NCBI GenBank assembly: GCA_963835735.1
Contig: CAWIGP010000002.1
Coordinates: forward strand, 496,001-560,000
Length of the DNA stretch: 64,000 bases
Source of the DNA: DASQMT01 sp963835735
Lineage (GTDB): Bacteria; Actinomycetota; Thermoleophilia; Solirubrobacterales; Solirubrobacteraceae
Direction of reading: 5' to 3'
The notes beneath the pieces are model-generated. The model was not told where the DNA came from. It saw nothing but the letters and a program-made list of their open reading frames with translations, and made no database searches. Numbering within the stretch: the first letter of the stretch is position 1; each line of letters opens with the position of its first letter. This document shows, piece after piece, positions 50,768 to 58,878 of this stretch. The translations under genes were made by a program, and so were the position numbers.

Positions 50768-51274
50768 ATGACCGCGTTCTCCCAGTCCGACGAGCTCGTG
50801 GACGTGCTGTACGCCGAGCATGCGACGGCGCTGCTCGCGTACGCGCAGCGCCTGCTGGGCGGCGACCGCCACCAGGCCGAGGACGTGGTCCAGGAGACCT
50901 TCCTGCGCGCATGGCGCAACGCCGGCCGTCTGAACGGCGCGACCGCACGCCCGTGGCTCTTCACGGTCGCGCGGCGGATCGTCATCGACGCCCACCGCCG
51001 GCGCCGCGCGGGGCCGACCGACGAACTGGGACAGGAACCGCCGCCGTCGGATGAGCTCGAGCAGGCGCTGCTCAGCTGGGACGTCACCGAGGCTTTCCGC
51101 ACGCTCAGCGACGACCACCGCGCGGTGCTGCTGGAGGTGCACTACCGCGACCGGACGGTCGTGGACGCTGCGCGCGCCCTCGGCATCCCGGAGGGGACCG
51201 TCAAGTCGCGCACCTACTACGCGCTGCACGCGCTGCGGCTCGCGCTGGAGGAGCGGGGGGTGATCGAGCCGTGA
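50768..51274 (+). CDS. ECF sigma factor (SigL/SigK-like)
   Basis: 168 residues (a GTG at 50765 directly precedes the ATG). Region 2: LLAYAQRLLGGDRHQAEDVV, QETFLRAWRNAGRLNG and RPWLFTVARRIVIDAHRRRR. Region 4: AFRTLSDDHRAVLLEVHYRD, then AARALGIPEGTVKSRTYYAL. It overlaps the anti-sigma gene by 4 bp, which is the usual arrangement for coupled synthesis with its inhibitor. Confidence 0.92.
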   Translation: MTAFSQSDELVDVLYAEHATALLAYAQRLLGGDRHQAEDVVQETFLRAWRNAGRLNGATARPWLFTVARRIVIDAHRRRRAGPTDELGQEPPPSDELEQALLSWDVTEAFRTLSDDHRAVLLEVHYRDRTVVDAARALGIPEGTVKSRTYYALHALRLALEERGVIEP

Positions 51275-51930
51275 CCTGCGCGACGACCACATCGCTCGGC
51301 GCGTACGTGCTCGGCGCGCTCGACGAGCGCGAGCGCGACCGGATCGACGAGCACGTCGCCGGCTGCAGCCGCTGCCGCGAGGAGCTGGAGGCGCTCCTCC
51401 CCGTGCGCTCGTATCTCGCCCGCCTGGCCGTCGAGGAGCTGGATGCGACCGCTGCCGCGCCGCCCGCGCTGCGCACCCGGCTGCGGATCGCGATGCAGGC
51501 GGAGCGCCGGCGGGTCCTGCGGCGCCGGATCGCCACGGTCGCGGCGCTGGCCGCCGCTGCGGCGCTCGCCCTGGTCGCCTGGCCGCGCGGCGGCGAGGAT
51601 CCCTCCCCCGTCCCCGCGCGCGCGGTCGCGGCCGACGCGCGCACCGGAGTCCGGGCGACAGTGGCTGCGACGTCGCGGCAGTGGGGGACCGAATTGCGCG
51701 TCCGCATGAGCGGCGCGGCGCCCGGCGAGCGCTGCCGGCTCGTCGCACGCGCGCGCGACGGCAGCACCGAGGTGGCCGCGACCTGGTGGACGACGTATGG
51801 CGGCAGCGCGGAGGTGACTGGCGCAGCGGCGATCCCCGCCGCGGACCTGGTCGCGCTCGACGTCGTGACCGCGACGGGCCGCCGGCTCGTACACGTGAAC
51901 ATGGATCAGCAGTCAGGAGAAGGAGCATGA
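51271..51930 (+). CDS. Membrane anti-sigma factor with zinc-finger (ZAS) domain
   Basis: 219 residues from a GTG. The cytoplasmic ZAS domain has RIDEHVAGCSRCREELEALL (His-x3-Cys-x2-Cys). One membrane helix (about 90-108, IATVAALAAAAALALVAW) follows, then an extracytoplasmic domain with SAEVTGAAAIPAADLVALDV. This is the RskA/RslA layout: it holds the sigma factor at the membrane until cleaved or oxidised. It overlaps the lipoprotein gene start by 4 bp. Confidence 0.9.
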   Translation: MTCATTTSLGAYVLGALDERERDRIDEHVAGCSRCREELEALLPVRSYLARLAVEELDATAAAPPALRTRLRIAMQAERRRVLRRRIATVAALAAAAALALVAWPRGGEDPSPVPARAVAADARTGVRATVAATSRQWGTELRVRMSGAAPGERCRLVARARDGSTEVAATWWTTYGGSAEVTGAAAIPAADLVALDVVTATGRRLVHVNMDQQSGEGA

Positions 51931-52430
51931 CCAGATCAAGAGTCCGCGCGGTCGGCGGGGCGGCGCTCGCCGCGCTCGCGTTCGCGGCCGCCGCGTGCGG
52001 CGACGACGAGGAGGAGCCGGCGGCCGCCGCGGCGCCCGCGACGGTGTCGGTCGCGGAGGTCGACGGCGTCGGCTCCGTGCTCGTCGACCGGGCCGGCGCG
52101 GCGCTCTACACGGCCGACGAGGAGGCCGACGGCAAGATCCGCTGCGTCGACGAGTGCCTGGGCTTCTGGCTGCCGCTCGAGGCGTCCGGCGCGCCGACCG
52201 GCTCCGACGACGTGACCGGCGAGCTCGGCACCGTGGAGCGCCCCGACGGCGCGATGCAGGTCACCTACGACGGCAAGCCGCTCTACCGCTTCAGCGACGA
52301 CACGGAGCCTGGAAAGGTGACCGGTGACGGCCTCAGCGACACCTTCGGGGGCGCGTCGTTCACGTGGCACGCCGTCACGACGGACGGCGGGAGCGAGCCC
52401 TCAGGCGGCGGGCGCAGCTACGGCTACTAA
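51927..52430 (+). CDS. Lipoprotein with Yx(F/W/Y)xxD repeats
   Basis: 167 residues; GAGAAGGAG precedes the ATG. Lipobox AFAAAACG puts the lipidated Cys near 25, followed by an acidic/Ala linker. Two copies of the secreted repeat of COG4315-type lipoproteins are present: ALYTADEEADGKIRCVDECL and PLYRFSDDTEPGKVTGDG, with AMQVTYDGKPLYRF between. Function is unknown; co-transcription with a sigma/anti-sigma pair suggests a role in sensing or responding to envelope or redox stress. The 3' end overlaps the convergent PNPOx-like gene by 30 bp. Confidence 0.88.
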   Translation: MTRSRVRAVGGAALAALAFAAAACGDDEEEPAAAAAPATVSVAEVDGVGSVLVDRAGAALYTADEEADGKIRCVDECLGFWLPLEASGAPTGSDDVTGELGTVERPDGAMQVTYDGKPLYRFSDDTEPGKVTGDGLSDTFGGASFTWHAVTTDGGSEPSGGGRSYGY

Positions 52431-52832
52431 CGCCCGGACGCGCTCGCCCAGCGCGCGCTGCTCCTGCTCGTCGGCCCAGCTGCGGTCGACGCCGGCCTCG
52501 ACGCGGAACGCCGGGCTTCGGTGGTCGTCGACGTGCTCGACGTCGATCGCGACAGCGACGTAGTCGGGCGCGACCGCCATCGGGTCCTCGGCGACCCGCG
52601 CCCGGCCGCGCGCGGTGAACGCCACGTCGCCCGCGGCGAGGATCGTCAGCGCGACGTCGGGACGCTCGCGCAGCCGGGCGAGCGACCCACGCTCGCGGTA
52701 CAGGCTCAGGAGGATGCTGCCGTCGCCGGCGCGCACCGGAGCCGAGACGGGGATCGCGTGCGGCGCCGGATCCACGGTGGACAGGACGGCGACCGTCCGG
52801 ACCGGCCATTCGGGGAGCGGGTTCGTTTGCAT
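52401..52832 (-). CDS. Pyridoxamine-5'-phosphate-oxidase-fold protein
   Basis: 143 residues from the ATG at 52832. The split-barrel pattern is TVAVLSTVDPAPHAIPVSAP, GSILLSLYRERGSLARLRER, PDVALTILAAGDVAFTARGR and VAVAIDVEHVDDHRSPAFRV. Relatives bind FMN, F420 or heme; the cofactor cannot be assigned. It is divergent from the LysR gene, sharing the operator at 52858-52885, so it is a likely LysR target. Confidence 0.8.
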   Translation of the reverse strand: MQTNPLPEWPVRTVAVLSTVDPAPHAIPVSAPVRAGDGSILLSLYRERGSLARLRERPDVALTILAAGDVAFTARGRARVAEDPMAVAPDYVAVAIDVEHVDDHRSPAFRVEAGVDRSWADEQEQRALGERVRALVAVAAPAA

Positions 52833-52857
52833 GGCACCAACGCTAGGGGCCGGTGTC

Positions 52858-52885
52858 GCATAACGCAAAGACAGGTTGCGTATGC
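52858..52885. promoter_or_regulatory. LysR operator candidate
   Basis: GCATAACGCAA and TTGCGTATGC form an inverted repeat (one extra base in the left arm) with a 7-bp spacer. It lies between the divergent PNPOx-like and LysR genes, 19 bp before the lysR start. Confidence 0.6.
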
Positions 52886-52903
52886 TCAGCAGAGCGATTC
52901 GCT

Positions 52904-53785
52904 ATGGAACTGCGGCAGCTCACCTACTTCGTCGCCGTCGCCGAGGAGGGCCAGTTCACGCGCGCGGCGGCCCGCGTGTCGATCGCGCAGCCGGCGGTCA
53001 GCGCGCAGATCGGCCGGCTGGAGCGTGAGCTCGGCGAGCCGCTCTTCCGCCGCGACCGGCGCGGGGTCACGCTCACCGGCGCGGGAGAGGCGCTGCTGCC
53101 GCACGCCCGCGCGGCGCTGGCCGCGGCCGAGCGCGGGCGCGACACGCTCGCTTCGCTGCGCGGGGTGCTCCACGGACGGCTCCGGGTCGGCGTTTCGGGA
53201 CCGGGGGACCGCCGGCTCGCCGCCACGCTCGGAGCCTTCCATCGCGCCCATCCCGCGATCGAGATCACGCTCATCGAGCAGCACAACGAGCCGCTGCTCG
53301 AGGCCGTCGCCCGCGGCGATGTCGATGTCGCGCTCGTGGGCACGCCCGGCCCGCTGCCGCCGGGCGTGCGCACGCGCGTCGTCTCCTCCGTCCCGCTGGT
53401 GATCTGCGTCCCGCGCGACCACCCGCTCGGCCGGCGCAAGACCGTCGCGCTGCGGCAGCTGCGCGACGAGCCGATGATCACGCTCACGCGCGGCACGGGG
53501 CTGCGCGCCGTGCTCGAGTCCGCCTGCCGCGACGCCGGCTTCGCTCCGCTCCTGACCGCGGAGACCGGCGAGCTCGCCTCGCTGGTCGAGCTGGTGGCGG
53601 AGGGCCTCGGCGTGGCCCTCCTCCCCAGCTCGGCGCTCGACGGGGCGGACGTCGTGACCCTGAGGCTCACCCGCCCGCGTCTCCAGCGCCGGACGGCGCT
53701 CGCCTGGAACCCGGCTGCGACGTCGCCGGCCGGCCGCGCCTTCCTCACGCTCGCCGATCGCCACCTCACCCCGCGCAGCGAGTAG
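52904..53785 (+). CDS. LysR-family transcriptional regulator
   Basis: 293 residues from the ATG at 52904; longer frames cross the operator. HTH: LRQLTYFVAVAEEGQFTRAA, ARVSIAQPAVSAQIGRLERE, LGEPLFRRDRRGVTLTGAGE. The periplasmic-binding-like effector domain follows (LRVGVSGPGDRRLAATLGAF, LVICVPRDHPLGRRKTVALR). Although it lies just before a peroxiredoxin, it lacks the Cys pair in the GHC context of OxyR, so a peroxide-sensing role is not supported by sequence. Confidence 0.9.
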   Translation: MELRQLTYFVAVAEEGQFTRAAARVSIAQPAVSAQIGRLERELGEPLFRRDRRGVTLTGAGEALLPHARAALAAAERGRDTLASLRGVLHGRLRVGVSGPGDRRLAATLGAFHRAHPAIEITLIEQHNEPLLEAVARGDVDVALVGTPGPLPPGVRTRVVSSVPLVICVPRDHPLGRRKTVALRQLRDEPMITLTRGTGLRAVLESACRDAGFAPLLTAETGELASLVELVAEGLGVALLPSSALDGADVVTLRLTRPRLQRRTALAWNPAATSPAGRAFLTLADRHLTPRSE

Positions 53786-53821
53786 ATTCGTGACGAACAG
53801 CGAACGGAGGAGACAGACACG

Positions 53822-54481
53822 ATGGCGCTGCAGATCGGCTCGACGGCACCGGACTTCGAAGCGGACACCTCCGAAGGCCGCATCAGCTTCCACGACTGGA
53901 TCGGGGATTCGTGGGCGGTGCTGTTCTCGCACCCGCGCAACTTCACCCCGGTCTGCACGACCGAGCTCGGCTACATGGCGTCGATCAAGCCGGCGTTCGA
54001 CGACCGCGGGGTCAAGATCATCGGCCTCTCCGTCGACCCCGTCGAGAACCACGCGAAGTGGTCCGAGGACATCGCCGACACCCAGGGCACGGCGCCGAAC
54101 TACCCGATCATCGCCGACGCCGACTTCGCGGTGTCGAAGGCGTACGGCATGCTGCCCGCGGACGTCGAGGGCGACCCGACCTCGCGCACGCCGGCCGACA
54201 ACCAGACCGTCCGCAACGTGTTCGTGATCGGGCCCGACAAGAAGATCAAGCTGATCCTCGTGTATCCGATGACGACGGGGCGCAACTTCGACGAGGTCCT
54301 GCGCGTCATCGACTCGCTCCAGCTCACGGCGAAGCATCGCGTCGCGACGCCCGTCAACTGGCAGCAGGGCGACGACGTGATCATCGCCGGGTCGGTCTCC
54401 GACGACGAGGCCCGGGAGATCTACCCGGACGGGTGGGACTCGCCCCGTCCGTACATCAGGATCGTGCCGCAGCCGAAATGA
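53822..54481 (+). CDS. 1-Cys (Prx6-type) peroxiredoxin
   Basis: 219 residues; AACGGAGGAGACAG precedes the ATG. AVLFSHPRNFTPVCTTELGY carries the peroxidatic Cys (near 45) in the PVCTTE motif. The long C-terminal extension (NWQQGDDVIIAGSVSDDEAR, then GWDSPRPYIRIV) is typical of the 1-Cys Prx6 class. It reduces peroxides with an external thiol. It follows lysR on the same strand and overlaps the next gene by 4 bp. Confidence 0.93.
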   Translation: MALQIGSTAPDFEADTSEGRISFHDWIGDSWAVLFSHPRNFTPVCTTELGYMASIKPAFDDRGVKIIGLSVDPVENHAKWSEDIADTQGTAPNYPIIADADFAVSKAYGMLPADVEGDPTSRTPADNQTVRNVFVIGPDKKIKLILVYPMTTGRNFDEVLRVIDSLQLTAKHRVATPVNWQQGDDVIIAGSVSDDEAREIYPDGWDSPRPYIRIVPQPK

Positions 54482-54912
54482 GCGTGAGGCCGGAGGAGGT
54501 CTTCGACAACCCGACCGACTGGGTCGCGAAGCACATCCGGCGCTACGTCGAGAGCGGCGGTGCGCAGCAGCGCTTCTACGGCCTCGACGCGCTGCTGCTC
54601 ACCACGCGCGGGCGCAAGTCCGGCAAGCTGCGCCGGACCGCGCTCTACTACGGCGAGGACGGCGGCCGCTACGTGCTGGTCGGATCCGACGGCGGCAAGC
54701 CGACCGATCCGGCCTGGTGTCACAACGTCATGGCGAACCCGGCGGTCGTGGTGCAGGTCGGCGATGAGGTGTTCGGCGCGGTCGCCCGGCTCGCGGACCC
54801 TGACGAGCGGCCGCGCCTGTGGGAGCTGATGACCGGGATCTTCCCGACCTACGCCACGTACGAGAAGAAGGCCAGGCGCCAGCTGCCCGTCGTGGTCGTC
54901 GAGCGCGCCTGA
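54478..54912 (+). CDS. Deazaflavin (F420)-dependent nitroreductase-family protein
   Basis: 144 residues. The DDN/F420H(2)-reductase split barrel is seen in LLLTTRGRKSGKLRRTALYY, GRYVLVGSDGGKPTDPAWCH, NVMANPAVVVQVGDEVFGAV and a closing YATYEKKARRQLPVVVVERA. It uses reduced F420, commonly to protect against quinones or oxidants. Overlap with the peroxiredoxin gene (ATGA) suggests a joint redox-defence operon. Confidence 0.9.
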   Translation: MSVRPEEVFDNPTDWVAKHIRRYVESGGAQQRFYGLDALLLTTRGRKSGKLRRTALYYGEDGGRYVLVGSDGGKPTDPAWCHNVMANPAVVVQVGDEVFGAVARLADPDERPRLWELMTGIFPTYATYEKKARRQLPVVVVERA

Positions 54913-55075
54913 CCTCGGGTTCGGGCGTTCCCGCGGAGACGGCGGGTTTGGAATGCGACGTGCTGGGACGAGTCCATGGCGGTGAGTGGGTGCTCGGGCG
55001 ATGCGCAAGTGGCCAACCCGCTCGGCGGGCATCGGGTCATACCCGTCGACAAGCACACCGAGGAAGGGAAGCCCC

Positions 55076-55864
55076 GTGCTCCGCAGGCACAAGAGTCCGC
55101 AACGCAGCGAGGTACGACGTTCGGCGCCGACCGGCGCCCGGGGCGCCCGGCTCAGCTACGCCAACGTCGTCGCCAGCCTCGCGCTGTTCGTCGCGCTGGG
55201 CGGAACGGCCGCGGCCGCCGTGACGCTCCCGCGCGACAGCGTCGGAGCGCCGGAGATCCGCAAGGACGCGGTCGGATCCGCCGAGGTCGCCAAGGACGCG
55301 GTCCGCTCGCCGGAGATCACCAAGGACGCCGTCCGCTCGCCGGAGATCAGGGCCGAAGCCGTGCGGACCTCGGAGATCGAGGACAAGGGCGTCCGGCTCG
55401 CCGACATCTCCGACAGCACCCGCACCGCGCTGGAGGGTGCGAACGTGCGGATCGCGGAGGGGGGTCTCGTCCGGGTGCCCTTGTGCCCCGGAACGGTGCT
55501 GCGCAACTGCGCGAACCTCGTCGAGTTGTCGCTGGGATCCAACGCCCCCGACGACGCGCGCAACTGGCTCGTCCAGGCCAAGATGTCCATCAACACGCCG
55601 GACGGCACGGCCGACGACTTCAACACCAAGTGCGGCCTCGTCATGGCCGAGAACCAGGCCCCGACCGCGGTGATCGACGACATGCGCGTGGGCGCGCTTC
55701 CCGGTGAGAGCGAACCCAAGGTCGTCGCCCTGACGGGAGTGGTCACCGAGCGCGCGAGGAACCCGCTCATGGCAGTGCGCTGCACCATGCCGGAGTTTGA
55801 CGAGATCGACGTGGCGGACATGACGATCACGGCGATCGAGGTCGGGACACTCACCGGTCCGTGA
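55076..55864 (+). CDS. Secreted protein with decapeptide repeats
   Basis: 262 residues from a GTG preceded by GAGGAAGGGAAGCCCC. A signal segment RLSYANVVASLALFVALGGT is followed by TLPRDSVGAPEIRKDAVGSA and about five 10-residue repeats of the form [A/S]xEI-x-[K/A]DAVRSPEI (residues about 50-110), which may form a stacked beta structure. The C-terminal domain (about 130-262) has VPLCPGTVLRNCANLVELSL and AVRCTMPEFDEIDVADMTIT with paired Cys. I recall this kind of protein in Solirubrobacterales; function is unknown. Confidence 0.8.
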   Translation: MLRRHKSPQRSEVRRSAPTGARGARLSYANVVASLALFVALGGTAAAAVTLPRDSVGAPEIRKDAVGSAEVAKDAVRSPEITKDAVRSPEIRAEAVRTSEIEDKGVRLADISDSTRTALEGANVRIAEGGLVRVPLCPGTVLRNCANLVELSLGSNAPDDARNWLVQAKMSINTPDGTADDFNTKCGLVMAENQAPTAVIDDMRVGALPGESEPKVVALTGVVTERARNPLMAVRCTMPEFDEIDVADMTITAIEVGTLTGP

Positions 55865-55913
55865 GCGGCCGCGCCGGCGCAACACAGGGCACCACGACGT
55901 CCGAATCGAGTGG

Positions 55914-55925
55914 GAACATGTGTTC
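55914..55925. promoter_or_regulatory. LexA (SOS) box over the dinB start
   Basis: GAACATGTGTTC, the identical 12-mer found at the HNH gene, followed by G. It lacks only the leading C of the CGAACRNRYGTTCG consensus. The GTG start at 55920 lies inside it. Confidence 0.75.
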
Positions 55926-57116
55926 GTGTCAGCCGAAGCCAAGATCCTCCACGCCGACCTCGACTCGTTCTACGCGTCGGTCGAGCAGCGCGACGACCCG
56001 TCGCTGCGCGGGCGGCCGGTGATCGTCGGCGGCGGGGTCGTGCTCGCCGCCAGCTACGAGGCCAAGGCGTACGGCGTGCGCACCGCGATGGGGGGCCGGC
56101 GCGCGCGTGAGCTGTGCCCGGACGCGGTCGTCGTCAGCCCGCGGATGACGGCGTACTCGGACGCGAGCAAGGCCGTGTTCGAACTGTTCCGCGACACGAC
56201 GCCGCTCGTCGAGGGGCTGTCGATCGACGAGGCGTTCCTCGACGTGCGCGGGCTGCGGCGGATCTCGGGCACGCCGCGGGAGATCGCCGTGCGCCTGCGG
56301 CGGCGGGTGCTCGACGAGGTGGGGTTGCCGATCACCGTCGGGGTGGCGCGGACCAAGTTCCTCGCGAAGGTCGCGAGCGCGGTGGCCAAGCCCGATGGGC
56401 TGCTCGTCGTCCCGCCCGACGGCGAGCTGGCGTTCCTGCACCCGCTGCCGGTCGAGCGGCTGTGGGGCGTCGGGCCCGTCACGTCAGAGAAGCTACGCGC
56501 GCGCGGGATCGTGACCGTCGGCCAGGTCGCGCAGCTCGCCGAGACGACGCTCGTCGGACTGCTCGGGCGGGCCGCCGGGCGGCACCTGCACGCGCTCGCG
56601 CACAATCGCGATCCCCGGCGCGTGGACGTCGGCCGGCGCCGGCGCTCGATCGGCACGCAGCGGGCGCTCGGTCGGCGGCGCCGGTCGCAGGAGGCCCTGG
56701 ACGCGATCCTCGTGGGGCTCGTCGACCGCCTCGCGCGCCGGCTCCGTAAGGCTCGGCGGGTGTGCCGCACGATGATCCTGCGGATGCGGTTCGACGACTT
56801 CTCGCGCGCGACGCGCTCGTACACGCTGGACGAGGCGACCGCCCAGACGCAGACGCTCCTGGCGACAGGCCGCGGCCTGCTCGCGGCCTCGATGCCGATG
56901 ATCGAGCGCCAGGGCCTGACGCTGCTGGGCATCACGTTCACCAATCTCCAGAATGCCGACGCGGTCCAGCTCGCGCTGCCGTTCGACGGCCGGCGGGCCA
57001 CGGCGCTGGACGCCGCGCTCGACCGCGTGCGCGAGCGCTACGGCTCCGCTGCGATCACGCGCGCGGTGCTGCTCGGCCGCGACCAGGGGATGGAGGTGCC
57101 GCTGCTGCCCGATTGA
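55920..57116 (+). CDS. dinB: DNA polymerase IV (Y family)
   Basis: 398 residues from the GTG at 55920. Palm and fingers: ILHADLDSFYASVEQRDDPS (first metal Asp), SYEAKAYGVRTAMGGRRARE, and LSIDEAFLDVRGLRRISGTP (catalytic Asp-Glu). Thumb HhH: RLWGVGPVTSEKLRARGIVT. Little-finger domain about 235-345, then QLALPF near 360, which fits a beta-clamp-binding motif. It performs translesion synthesis. The LexA box over the start indicates SOS control. Confidence 0.93.
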   Translation: MFVSAEAKILHADLDSFYASVEQRDDPSLRGRPVIVGGGVVLAASYEAKAYGVRTAMGGRRARELCPDAVVVSPRMTAYSDASKAVFELFRDTTPLVEGLSIDEAFLDVRGLRRISGTPREIAVRLRRRVLDEVGLPITVGVARTKFLAKVASAVAKPDGLLVVPPDGELAFLHPLPVERLWGVGPVTSEKLRARGIVTVGQVAQLAETTLVGLLGRAAGRHLHALAHNRDPRRVDVGRRRRSIGTQRALGRRRRSQEALDAILVGLVDRLARRLRKARRVCRTMILRMRFDDFSRATRSYTLDEATAQTQTLLATGRGLLAASMPMIERQGLTLLGITFTNLQNADAVQLALPFDGRRATALDAALDRVRERYGSAAITRAVLLGRDQGMEVPLLPD

Positions 57117-57152
57117 CCTGGAACATCCCGGCGCCCAGGGCGTCTTGTCGGT

Positions 57153-57599
57153 ATGGACGCCCTCGTCATCGGCCCGGCCAACGACCTCGTGAGCGCGGTC
57201 GTGCGTGGCCTGCGACGCCAGGGGCGCTCCGTGCTACAGGCGATCCCAGCCGACGTAGAGAGCGGCGAACGGATCGACTGGCTGCTCGACGAGGCCAGCC
57301 GTCCCCCGCTGGTCGTGGTGTTCGACGTCCAGCCGTACCCGACCGCGCACGAGCTGCTCGGTCGCACCCAGGCGGATGTCGTTCTCGTCGCCGAGCAGCG
57401 CGTCGGCGTGGCCGGCGCAGCGCCGTCCTCGCCCGCACCCTGGCCGATCGGCCGCGGGCTGAAGGTCGTCACGCTGGGACGGGCGGGACGGCGCTGGTTC
57501 ACGCTCGGCGCGCGGCGTTCGCACAGCCTGAGCGCCGAGCGCGCGGCCGCGCTGGTCGTGCGCGCATGCCGCCTGCCCGCGCCCGCGCGGGCCGCGTAG
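57153..57599 (+). CDS. Hypothetical protein downstream of dinB
   Basis: 148 residues: MDALVIGPANDLVSAVVRGL, RRQGRSVLQAIPADVESGER, IDWLLDEASRPPLVVVFDVQ, PYPTAHELLGRTQADVVLVA, then GRGLKVVTLGRAGRRWFTLG. The alternating beta/alpha pattern suggests a small Rossmann-like domain with an incomplete nucleotide motif. It starts 37 bp after dinB with no evident promoter, so it may share the SOS box. Not recognised as ImuA, SulA or another known SOS partner. Confidence 0.65.
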   Translation: MDALVIGPANDLVSAVVRGLRRQGRSVLQAIPADVESGERIDWLLDEASRPPLVVVFDVQPYPTAHELLGRTQADVVLVAEQRVGVAGAAPSSPAPWPIGRGLKVVTLGRAGRRWFTLGARRSHSLSAERAAALVVRACRLPAPARAA

Positions 57600-57604
57600 C
57601 GGCG

Positions 57605-58804
57605 TCAGATCTTGTGGCGCTGCAGCAGCTTCTTGCCGATCACCATGCGCTGGATCTCGGATGTGCCCTCGCCGATGAGCAGCAGCGGCGCGTCGCGGTA
57701 GAGCCGCTCGATCTCGTACTCCTTCGAGTAGCCATAGCCGCCGTGGATCCGGAACGAGTCCTCGACGACCTCCTTGCCGGTCTCTGACGCGAACAGCTTC
57801 GCCATGCCGGCCTCCAGGTCCGAGCGCTCCCCGGCATCCTTCATGCGCGCCGCCTTGAGCGTGAGCAGCCGGGCGGCCTCGACCTTCGTCGCCATGTCGG
57901 CGAGCTTGAACTGGATCGCCTGGTGGTCGGCGATCCGGCGGCCGAACGTCTTGCGCTCCTGCGAGTAGCGCAGGCCCAGCTCCAGCGCGCGCTGGGCGAT
58001 GCCGACCCCACGCGCCGCGACGTTGACGCGGCCGACCTCCAGCGCGTCCATCATCTGGACGAAGCCCTTGCCGAGCCCGGCCTCCTCGCCGCCGAGGATC
58101 ATTCCGGCCGGGCAGCGGTAGCCGTCGAAGACCAGCTCGGTCGACTCGACGCCCTTGTAGCCCATCTTCTTGATCTTCGGCGGCACGGTCAGCCCCGGGT
58201 TCTCGGCCGCGCCGGGCTCCTTTTCGCAGATCAAGCAGGTCATGCCCTTGTACGGCGGATCGGCCTCGCGGTCGGTCTTGACGAGCACGAACACGATGCC
58301 TGACATGAGCCCGTTCGTGACCCACATCTTCTGGCCGTTGACCTCGTAGTCGCCGTCGGGCGTCCTGGTCGCCGTCGTCTTGATCGCCTGGACGTCCGAG
58401 CCGAGCTCCGGCTCGGAGAGCGAGAACGCCGCGCGGATCTCACCGGTCGCCATGCGCGGGAGCAGCCGCTCCTTCTGCTCGTCGGTGCCGAACTTCATCA
58501 GCAGGTAGGAGCCGATGAAGTGGGTGTTGACGACGCCCGAGATCGAGATCCACCCGCGCGAGAGCTCCTCGACGATCATCGTGTACGTGGTCAGGTCGAG
58601 CCCCATCCCGCCGTACTCCTCGGGGATCGTGACGCCGAACAGCCCCAGCTCCTTCATCTGCTCGACGATCGGCTCCGGGTACTCGTCCGCGCCGTCGTAG
58701 TGCTCGGCGTTGGGGATGATCTGCTCGTCGACGAACTGGCGGACCATCTCGAGGATGGCCTTCTGCTCGTCGGTCTTCTCGTAGAACGGGGTGGCGACGG
58801 CCAT
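57605..58804 (-). CDS. Acyl-CoA dehydrogenase
   Basis: 399 residues of standard length. Blocks: VTIPEEYGGMGLDLTTYTMI, AAFSLSEPELGSDVQAIKTT (FAD contact), MWVTNGLMSGIVFVLVKTDR, LELGLRYSQERKTFGRRIAD, RIHGGYGYSKEYEIERLYRD and LLLIGEGTSEIQRMVIGKKL, with the catalytic Glu in GEGTSEIQ. It catalyses alpha,beta-dehydrogenation of an acyl-CoA. No electron-transfer flavoprotein gene lies nearby. Confidence 0.93.
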   Translation of the reverse strand: MAVATPFYEKTDEQKAILEMVRQFVDEQIIPNAEHYDGADEYPEPIVEQMKELGLFGVTIPEEYGGMGLDLTTYTMIVEELSRGWISISGVVNTHFIGSYLLMKFGTDEQKERLLPRMATGEIRAAFSLSEPELGSDVQAIKTTATRTPDGDYEVNGQKMWVTNGLMSGIVFVLVKTDREADPPYKGMTCLICEKEPGAAENPGLTVPPKIKKMGYKGVESTELVFDGYRCPAGMILGGEEAGLGKGFVQMMDALEVGRVNVAARGVGIAQRALELGLRYSQERKTFGRRIADHQAIQFKLADMATKVEAARLLTLKAARMKDAGERSDLEAGMAKLFASETGKEVVEDSFRIHGGYGYSKEYEIERLYRDAPLLLIGEGTSEIQRMVIGKKLLQRHKI

Positions 58805-58878
58805 GCGGTTTCAGACCTCGTGGTGGCGGAGGAGGGAGGAGCCGAGCATACCCCCGCGGATGCGCCGCGCCCGCCGGT

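Noticed and set aside
52904..53785. LysR gene as OxyR
   Set aside because: Adjacent to a peroxiredoxin, but the OxyR cysteine pair context is missing (GTG in place of GHC).
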